Shown here piece after piece: positions 58,671 through 64,000 of a DNA stretch of 64,000 bases (its first letter is position 1; each line of letters starts with the position of its first letter). The position numbers and the translations under genes are program-made. Under the pieces are notes generated by a model, which was not told the DNA's origin, searched no databases, and saw only the letters and a list, made by a program, of their open reading frames with translations. The stretch comes from Flavobacterium sp. 11 (lineage in GTDB: Bacteria; Bacteroidota; Bacteroidia; Flavobacteriales; Flavobacteriaceae), in contig NZ_PEFE01000001.1 of NCBI RefSeq assembly GCF_002754315.1, positions 248,001 through 312,000 on the forward strand. The letters are read 5' to 3'.

Positions 58671-59324
58671 TTATAATGTGACTTTATTTCTATAATATTT
58701 CTTGTAAACTTTCACCATTTGAACAAAAGCTAAAATCACAAAAAATGACGGAATTATTACTGGCATTACATATTTAGAAAAACTGGTAGTGTTTTGAGAC
58801 AACGTGTTTAACACCAAAACCAAAGTTAACATCCCAAAAAATGTACCTATCAAAGTCCCTGAAACATAATATAGTTTAAGCTTATTTACAATGGAAATAT
58901 AATTTCCATTCATCAAATAAAGATTCCAACCGGTCCAAAACGGCAATTGAAGAAAATTGATACAATTCAAAAACACGCCAATCAGGAAAGGAGAATACAT
59001 TGCATATTTCTCTAAAATTCCTTGTTCTTCCATTGTTTGATTGGAATTAGCATAAAAAGAATACCCTAAAATCAACAGAAAGAAAACAGCAAAAAAATCA
59101 ATAATTTTCATTAATTTTTTATTATTGACTAATTGCTTTGCGAAAATTAAAGTGAAATAAATCACAAACATCTCCACAAAAATCACTCCTAATAAAAAGA
59201 AAACTAAGCTGTTCATTCCTAGTTTTGAATAGATTTCAAAACCTACAACATTCAAATATCCTAAGGGTATCGAACCGATAAAGCTCACTAAAAAACCAAT
59301 AAAAATGTTCTTTAAAGCTTTCAT
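58671..59324 (-). CDS. LysE-like small membrane transporter
   Basis: A 217-residue protein with about six hydrophobic segments. The first segment FIGFLVSFIGSIPLGYLNVV resembles the LysE/RhtB translocator opening (GxxPGP region), with Pro-Leu-Gly in place of the usual GPN. FWTGWNLYLMNGNYI and the ends are polar. Membrane location is clear; substrate export is a guess. It lies 4 nt downstream of the ATP-grasp gene. Confidence 0.65.
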   Translation of the reverse strand: MKALKNIFIGFLVSFIGSIPLGYLNVVGFEIYSKLGMNSLVFFLLGVIFVEMFVIYFTLIFAKQLVNNKKLMKIIDFFAVFFLLILGYSFYANSNQTMEEQGILEKYAMYSPFLIGVFLNCINFLQLPFWTGWNLYLMNGNYISIVNKLKLYYVSGTLIGTFFGMLTLVLVLNTLSQNTTSFSKYVMPVIIPSFFVILAFVQMVKVYKKYYRNKVTL

Positions 59325-59328
59325 AATT

Positions 59329-60378
59329 TCAGAAATTTACAATTTTATTGCTTTGTTCCAGATGCATTCTGTATTCCTTCATACCCTCTTTATGCAGTAA
59401 ATATGGAGCGCCATTTTTATGGTTTGCCACACTTATTTCATACATATACGTAATATGACGCGCGAGTTCTTTCCAAGCAAAAAACAAAGAATGCTTTGGG
59501 TCATAAATATGGGTAGGCTCGCTTGCAGCACCATTCAATTCCACAACTGAAAAGTTCAATCCTTGTTCTAATTCTTCAATTGTATTGTACATAACATCCA
59601 ACCTGCCAAAGTAGAAACCTGGAATTTGCAGACACATTTCGTTTATTGTTTCCGTCAATTTTGGTGTAATCCAATGACTTCCATCAATGAATTTTGCACC
59701 TCGTGCATGATTCCCATAAGGCACCAAATTCAATTTTTCCCCTTTTGGAAGAATATCGAGTAGTTTTTTTCCGTATTCCTGTTTCAAAACCTTTAATTGC
59801 AGTTCATATCGAGGATTTTCTTTGATTAATTCTTCTACAGTAGAGAATCCGTTTCCGGTAATAATCAGAAATTCTTTGGAAACTATTCCTGTAATTCTAC
59901 CTACTTTTTCATGAGGATAACGCACATAGAAAATCCCAACTTCGTTATCGAACGGAATTAAATCCTGCACTACATAATCGAAATTTGCTTTTTCAGCATA
60001 TTCTTTTAAATCTTGAACGGTATTGATTTTTTTGACCCCAGATCCTCGCAGTCCAATATCTGGTTTTGCAATCAAAGGATATTTTATTTTTGATTCTTGA
60101 ATAGTATTTAAAATTTCTTCAAGAGCGGTTCCTTCTTTTATCAATTCCGTTTTTGGGTAATACTGTTGTGGAATCAAATTGTAAATTTCTTTTTTAGACT
60201 CCATCATAAAACCGCCATTTTTTATGGTTGGATTAGAAGCATTAAAGAAAAAAATAGATTTTGCCTTGATGGAATAATAGGACCAAAGAAAATAAATTGG
60301 AATGTAAACAATCTGGAAAGGCCAATATTCCCAGTGCGTAATTTTATGAAAAAATAGTTTGCTTCGCCTGTTCGTCAT
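59329..60378 (-). CDS. ATP-grasp (D-Ala-D-Ala ligase-like) protein
   Basis: An ATP-dependent carboxylate-amine ligase-type protein. I start at MTNRRSKLFFHKITHWEYW, 22 nt after the NRDE-gene stop, because the earlier Met would overlap that gene by 41 nt. The 349 residues hold a membrane-apposed N-terminus (FQIVYIPIYFLWSYYSIKAK), ATP-binding KYPLIAKPDIGLRGSGVKKI near 118 and the metal site YFGRLDVMYN plus VVELNGAASEPTHIYDP near 290. Product is unknown; N-terminal hydrophobic part is unusual for Ddl. Confidence 0.8.
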   Translation of the reverse strand: MTNRRSKLFFHKITHWEYWPFQIVYIPIYFLWSYYSIKAKSIFFFNASNPTIKNGGFMMESKKEIYNLIPQQYYPKTELIKEGTALEEILNTIQESKIKYPLIAKPDIGLRGSGVKKINTVQDLKEYAEKANFDYVVQDLIPFDNEVGIFYVRYPHEKVGRITGIVSKEFLIITGNGFSTVEELIKENPRYELQLKVLKQEYGKKLLDILPKGEKLNLVPYGNHARGAKFIDGSHWITPKLTETINEMCLQIPGFYFGRLDVMYNTIEELEQGLNFSVVELNGAASEPTHIYDPKHSLFFAWKELARHITYMYEISVANHKNGAPYLLHKEGMKEYRMHLEQSNKIVNF

Positions 60379-60400
60379 AACTCGGGTCAATATAAGTTCT

Positions 60401-61111
60401 TTAAACGGTGATAAATGAGGTCGAAAAATCCTGTTGCGCAATCAAATCGTAATGCAATATAGCTACTTTATTTTTTTCAATAACCGCTTGTGTAATGCTC
60501 AACGTTTTCATTTCATCATTTCTATTGATAACCAAACCGTTTTCATCATTTTCTTCTTCGGTGTAGCGATGAAAATCGTGCATTTTTGATTCGGAAATCT
60601 CAGAATTTCCATCCATAAAAGTATGAAACCAGTTGGCACGTTTTTCACGAATCGATGAGGAATACAAAGTCGATGAAGACCAAATATGATTTTGATGAAT
60701 ATCTAAAGTAATTGTTTCTTTCTCTTTTCCGTTCCAGCGCAATTGAAAAAGAGCATTGTTTTGAAATAAAACTAACGTAAAAGGTTCTATGTTTTCCAAA
60801 TCAATTTCGCCCCAAAAATCCTTTGGCGATGAGCTGCTAATCATGTCTAAAACAATCAAGCCACGGCTTTTTCGATACGGAAGCTGTACTTCATGCTTTT
60901 CGTCGGCACCATTTAGAAGCACCAAAATTACTCCGTCAGCATTAGCCACAAACCACGTTCCTCCTGCTTTTGGATCCTTTGGAAAAATAAGATTTTTTCC
61001 ATTTACGGTATAACTTCTTGGTGGTATTGCACTCGGTCTTACTGTTTTTTCATCCCGATTTGAAGTAATGATAATTTTATCATTCGTTGCTACAAAACTT
61101 ACTGTGCACAT
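60401..61111 (-). CDS. NRDE-family (TANGO2-like) protein
   Basis: A 236-residue protein with the eponymous NRDE motif: MCTVSFVATNDKIIITSNRDE at the N-terminus, followed by GGTWFVANADGVILVLLNGA near 50. The N-terminal Cys-2 suggests an Ntn-hydrolase-like fold with Cys nucleophile after Met removal. Eukaryotic homologue TANGO2 has been linked to heme handling; bacterial role unknown. It overlaps the DinB-like gene by 13 nt. Confidence 0.87.
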   Translation of the reverse strand: MCTVSFVATNDKIIITSNRDEKTVRPSAIPPRSYTVNGKNLIFPKDPKAGGTWFVANADGVILVLLNGADEKHEVQLPYRKSRGLIVLDMISSSSPKDFWGEIDLENIEPFTLVLFQNNALFQLRWNGKEKETITLDIHQNHIWSSSTLYSSSIREKRANWFHTFMDGNSEISESKMHDFHRYTEEENDENGLVINRNDEMKTLSITQAVIEKNKVAILHYDLIAQQDFSTSFITV

Positions 61112-61587
61112 TGATTTCTATATTCTATGGTAGAGCGGGCAACCCCAAAATTAGGGTCAATTGTTACTGTTTCACATTGCAAAATAGCTACTTTTATAAG
61201 CGCCTGATGGTGAATGCAATGTTCTAGATTATACAGTAATTCTCTAAAATAATTGCTTTCAATTCGAATTTCCTCTCCATCAATAATTTGCAATAACTCG
61301 ATATTTTTATTTTTTTTATCTAAATTTTGTTGAATCGAGACAATGTTTTCAATAGCAAAAGCAGTATCCGTTTGAATACGAATATTTCGTTCTCTTTTGT
61401 CATAATTTACAATGCCTAAATCATATTGATTTTCTAAGCACTGAAACATTTCAATAATATGTCTTGTATGCTCCCCAATAGTTGCATTACTTAATTCCGC
61501 ACAAGAATTTGAATATTCATTTTGTGACAATTGCTTCAGCAAATCAATCAGTTCGTTTAAACTATTATTAATAGAAGGTATTAGCAT
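61099..61587 (-). CDS. DinB-family protein
   Basis: A 162-residue four-helix-bundle protein of the DinB/YfiT-like superfamily. Potential metal-binding histidines are in ATIGEHTRHIIEMFQCL near 52 and NLEHCIHHQALIKVAIL near 130, the usual triad arrangement. Some members are thiol transferases using bacillithiol or mycothiol; none can be assigned here. 9 nt after the DoxX gene. Confidence 0.83.
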   Translation of the reverse strand: MLIPSINNSLNELIDLLKQLSQNEYSNSCAELSNATIGEHTRHIIEMFQCLENQYDLGIVNYDKRERNIRIQTDTAFAIENIVSIQQNLDKKNKNIELLQIIDGEEIRIESNYFRELLYNLEHCIHHQALIKVAILQCETVTIDPNFGVARSTIEYRNQCAQ

Positions 61588-61596
61588 ATTTAAGTT

Positions 61597-61977
61597 TTAA
61601 TTCAACAAATTCATCACTTTAGTTTTATCCTTAAAAACTAAAGTAATACAACAAAGAAAGGTAATTAGTGCCAAAATAAAAAGTGTACCACCATCATTTT
61701 TTACTTCAATCCCAAGCACAAACAGATGAGCAAAAATCGCACCAACCATAACACCACAGCCCATTATAGCCCCAAACAATGAAGTTCTTGGTATTAAAAT
61801 CAAAATTACCGCAATCAACTCGGCAATTCCGGTACCAATCCTTCCGTAAGGCTCTATTCCCAAAGCAGAAAAAATATAAACTGATTCTTCACTAGCCGTA
61901 AATTTAAAGTACAAGGTTTGCACTAAAATTACTGCTACTGTAAGTTTCAGCAACCAGAAAAAAAGAGATAGTTTCAT
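61597..61977 (-). CDS. DoxX-family membrane protein
   Basis: A 126-residue protein with four hydrophobic helices, including VILVQTLYFKFTASEESVYI (DoxX-type KF near 26) and IGTGIAELIAVILILIPRT. DoxX proteins are associated with thiosulfate:quinone oxidation or redox stress in some organisms. Here the adjacent YHS and peroxiredoxin-like genes point to a redox context. 11 nt after the YHS gene. Confidence 0.82.
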   Translation of the reverse strand: MKLSLFFWLLKLTVAVILVQTLYFKFTASEESVYIFSALGIEPYGRIGTGIAELIAVILILIPRTSLFGAIMGCGVMVGAIFAHLFVLGIEVKNDGGTLFILALITFLCCITLVFKDKTKVMNLLN

Positions 61978-61988
61978 GATTTCTATTT

Positions 61989-62447
61989 TTATTTAATCCT
62001 TTTACTCCAATTCGCATCGGCCTTCATCATCAATCCAGATTCGTTCTTGTTCCAGCTTTTCAATGTGTTATTAAAGAAAGCGTTGTAAAACAAATACAAT
62101 TTCCCATTACTAATTTTGAAAGTTTCCGGATTTATAGACACTTTTTCATTAGAATCGCCCATCGCAAAAGCACACCAACCTCCATATTGCGGTTCAAATT
62201 TTGAAGGATTCTTCAAGAAATATTCTTTATTTACTGGCATCGAAAAATAATAAACCACGCCTTCATGCAATGCTGTTATTTCTTTTTTGCCTTTCACTGC
62301 TTTTCCTTGTTTGAAGTAAGCCACAGGATCATATCCTTGAATAGCCACATTTTTTTCAAGATTAAAATGAGTCATTCGCTTACTGTCTTTTTGAGCAAAT
62401 ACAGAAAGAGTACAGAATGCAATTAGAATAAATAGTAGCTTTTTCAT
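61989..62447 (-). CDS. Secreted YHS-domain-like protein
   Basis: A 152-residue protein with signal peptide (MKKLLFILIAFCTLSVFAQ). The YHS-like core runs from VAIQGYDPVAYFKQGKAV near 34 through YFSMPVNKEYFLKNPSKFEP to QYGGWCAFAMG near 90, with Cys and the Tyr-Gly-Gly pattern. YHS domains are thought to bind metal, often copper. It begins 2 nt after the peroxiredoxin-like gene stop. Confidence 0.85.
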   Translation of the reverse strand: MKKLLFILIAFCTLSVFAQKDSKRMTHFNLEKNVAIQGYDPVAYFKQGKAVKGKKEITALHEGVVYYFSMPVNKEYFLKNPSKFEPQYGGWCAFAMGDSNEKVSINPETFKISNGKLYLFYNAFFNNTLKSWNKNESGLMMKADANWSKRIK

Positions 62448-62449
62448 GA

Positions 62450-63049
62450 TTATTTATTTAAAGATTTTGCAACGGCAATCAACAAATCATTTGAAATTCT
62501 GTTTTTGAAATTTGGAGCGATGTGTTCAAACTCAATTTCAGCATTTATATTTAAAATAAACACCGACGGCACAGGCAAAAAAGAATTATTCACACCATCA
62601 GAACCTTTAGCAATTGTAGCCTTATAATTTTCTGGGGCTTGAAAAGCAATACCAACAGCTTTAGATAATTCGCCTGTACTATCTGACAATAACAAATAAT
62701 TTAATTTTTCTTTATCATCTGTAACTTTCAAGCTTTTTGGAGCATCGGGACTTATTGCAATAATTTGATATCCCAAATCCAATAATTCTTTTTCGGCTTC
62801 AGCCAAGGCTGCTAAATGAGCATTACAATACGGGCACCAACCACCACGGTAAAACACTAAAACGGTCTTTTTCTTACTGATTAATTCCGTTAAATTAACA
62901 TTTGTATTTTCTACAGATTTCAAAGTGACATTAGGAATTTTTTCTCCAATAAGTAGTGGAGCAATTTCCGTAGCCAATTTTGGTAAATCATTTTGAGCCT
63001 GAACGGATAATCCAATTGCAAATAAAGCCAGACAAATTATTTTTTTCAT
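62450..63049 (-). CDS. AhpC/TSA-type peroxiredoxin-like protein, secreted
   Basis: Thioredoxin-fold protein; start MKKIICLALF chosen because it yields a signal peptide (AIGLSVQAQ), giving 199 residues. The redox site is FYRGGWCPYCNAHLAAL (Cys72 and Cys75), CxxC rather than the single peroxidatic Cys of classical peroxiredoxins. ISPDAPKSLKVTDD near 105 and VPSVFILNINAEIEFEHIAP near 170 fit the AhpC/TSA fold. Likely periplasmic thiol oxidoreductase or peroxidase. 80 nt after the Crp/Fnr gene. Confidence 0.88.
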   Translation of the reverse strand: MKKIICLALFAIGLSVQAQNDLPKLATEIAPLLIGEKIPNVTLKSVENTNVNLTELISKKKTVLVFYRGGWCPYCNAHLAALAEAEKELLDLGYQIIAISPDAPKSLKVTDDKEKLNYLLLSDSTGELSKAVGIAFQAPENYKATIAKGSDGVNNSFLPVPSVFILNINAEIEFEHIAPNFKNRISNDLLIAVAKSLNK

Positions 63050-63129
63050 AGTGTTACTTTTTGATGTTGTAAAACTACTGTGCAATTTCGAATAGATTTG
63101 TCGGCTAGATTACAGTTCCACTAAAATAA

Positions 63130-63807
63130 TTATAATTTACGAATATCCGTTATAATGATTTCTTTCCTACTATAAATGATGGTACCATTCGTTTCCATTT
63201 CATTAAGCAATTGAGTCGCTGTTTGCCTTGAAGTACAAATAATTTGCGCAATATCGTTTTGGGTCAGATAATTTTCAATTACCACTTTATCTCCTATTTT
63301 TTTACCTTCTTTTTCAGCCCAATCTTTTAGGAACTGAAACAATCTGGTTTTTGCGTCTTTAGAAATCAAATTAGAATAACTGTTCTTAATCCGTTTCATT
63401 TTTAGCCCTACGAACTTTGTATAGGACAAAGCCAGACTTGGATTTCGCAACAATAAATCTTCAAAATCCGACATTAGAAAACTACAAATAGCCACATCAT
63501 CCGAAAGCACTTTTGCATATTCATTGGACTGGCTGTCAGCTTCCAAAGTCAGTTCTCCAAATAAATCTCCTTTTTGAATAATATCTTTAATCGTTTCATT
63601 GCCGTCTTCATCGACCGCAACAATCTTTATATTTCCTTTTTTCAGCAGAAAAATTCTTGGCAAATCCGAAGAAGAGAAATAGATAATCTCACCTTTCTTT
63701 GCTTTTTTAAAACCGGTGATAATACACAATTGTCTGATTTGTCCAAAACTCAACGTTCGAAACAATTTGTGATCGCGCAAATACCAATATTTTAAATCCT
63801 CATACAT
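63130..63807 (-). CDS. Crp/Fnr-family transcriptional regulator
   Basis: A 225-residue regulator: a cyclic-nucleotide-binding-like sensor fold (about 20-140; GEIIYFSSSDLPRIFLLKKG, IIQKGDLFGELTLEA) and a winged helix-turn-helix (about 160-210; YLTQNDIAQIICTSRQTATQ). No Fe-S cysteine cluster of FNR type is present, so the signal is unknown. It heads a nine-gene same-strand run with redox genes directly downstream, suggesting it controls or is co-regulated with them. Confidence 0.9.
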   Translation of the reverse strand: MYEDLKYWYLRDHKLFRTLSFGQIRQLCIITGFKKAKKGEIIYFSSSDLPRIFLLKKGNIKIVAVDEDGNETIKDIIQKGDLFGELTLEADSQSNEYAKVLSDDVAICSFLMSDFEDLLLRNPSLALSYTKFVGLKMKRIKNSYSNLISKDAKTRLFQFLKDWAEKEGKKIGDKVVIENYLTQNDIAQIICTSRQTATQLLNEMETNGTIIYSRKEIIITDIRKL

Positions 63808-63853
63808 AAAAAAATTCTTTCAGTAAATGTATTAAAAAAACGATTTAAAAAAC

Positions 63854-63887
63854 AAAACCCTTTCCAGCCGAAATTGGAAAGGGTTTT
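63854..63887 (-). terminator. Terminator of the acyl-CoA dehydrogenase gene
   Basis: Perfect 13-bp stem AAAACCCTTTCCA / TGGAAAGGGTTTT with an 8-nt loop, 20 nt past the stop of the gene at the right edge. On the minus strand the T-rich arm is last. Confidence 0.88.
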
Positions 63888-63907
63888 GATGAACTATTTT
63901 ATATCCT

Positions 63908-64000
63908 TTAAGAAACTAATCCTCTTGAAATTACAATTCGTTGTATTTCAGAAGTTCCTTCATAAATTTGAGTAATTTTAGAGTCACGCATCATACGTTC
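63908..64000 (-). CDS. Acyl-CoA dehydrogenase, C-terminal end (cut by window edge)
   Basis: Only the last 30 residues are visible: [20 protein letters not shown] followed by [10 protein letters not shown]. The [17 protein letters not shown] signature is diagnostic of acyl-CoA dehydrogenases (FAD-dependent, beta-oxidation or branched-chain amino acid catabolism). The chain-length specificity cannot be inferred from this piece. Confidence 0.9.
   Translation of the reverse strand, partial: ERMMRDSKITQIYEGTSEIQRIVISRGLVS

Noticed and set aside
63050..63129. Crp/Fnr operator palindrome before the peroxiredoxin-like gene
   Set aside because: ACTGTAAT and ATTGCACAGT face each other but spacing is too wide and one arm has insertions; support is too weak.

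Overview
The window is a contiguous, AT-rich stretch of chromosome from a member of the Bacteroidota, almost certainly a Flavobacterium-like species. Three things point there. The protein set includes a SusC/SusD pair, an Mpl ligase, ribosomal proteins of the zinc-free type and a Bacteroidota-style Crp/Fnr regulator. Many genes are preceded by the Bacteroidota promoter -7 box TAnnTTTG. Start sites rarely carry a Shine-Dalgarno sequence. No rRNA, tRNA, CRISPR array, insertion sequence or prophage is visible. Nearly all of the window is housekeeping core genome.

Layout. 1-5.1 kb: partial citrate synthase, enolase, an erythromycin-esterase-family gene broken by one in-frame stop codon, and carA. 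5.4-22.6 kb: one long minus-strand ribosomal supercluster in str / S10 / spc / alpha order (rpsL, rpsG, fusA, rpsJ; then rplC to rplQ with secY, infA, rpmJ and rpoA), with good promoters before rpsL and before rplC and a strong terminator after rplQ. 22.8-30.1 kb (plus strand): an Omp85-type outer-membrane protein with a TTG start, an isolated susC/susD pair, and an rRNA/tRNA 2'-O-methyltransferase. 30.1-43 kb: rhomboid protease, rarA, a run of small maintenance genes (yjjG, radC, GNAT, mpl, TPR protein, obgE, CorC-like), adk-hpt, and purK-purE. 43-50.9 kb: an unknown gene, an M3 metallopeptidase, SRPBCC and UbiA-like membrane proteins, gcvP and an unknown secreted protein. 51.3-57.7 kb: KASIII-like enzyme, methyltransferase, glycosyltransferase, MlaE/MlaF lipid transporter, SprT-like, SDR and GNAT proteins. 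57.7-63.8 kb: a nine-gene minus-strand run headed by a Crp/Fnr regulator and followed by peroxiredoxin-like, YHS, DoxX, DinB, NRDE, ATP-grasp, LysE-like and M28 peptidase genes. At the right edge is the C-terminus of an acyl-CoA dehydrogenase.

The most interesting unexplained structure is a dispersed intergenic element present four times (about 5235-5310, 31028-31112, 39811-39951 and, inverted, 52421-52560). All copies share a left end TAGCCC-n-GATGG and a right end ACAGC-n-GGA around a variable, strongly hairpin-forming centre. It may be a structured RNA (the Flavo-1 RNA motif is a candidate name) or a palindromic mobile repeat. Second is the nonsense-interrupted esterase gene, where restoring one Tyr codon would give an intact protein of about 445 residues. 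I see no convincing undescribed defence, secretion or biosynthetic system here.
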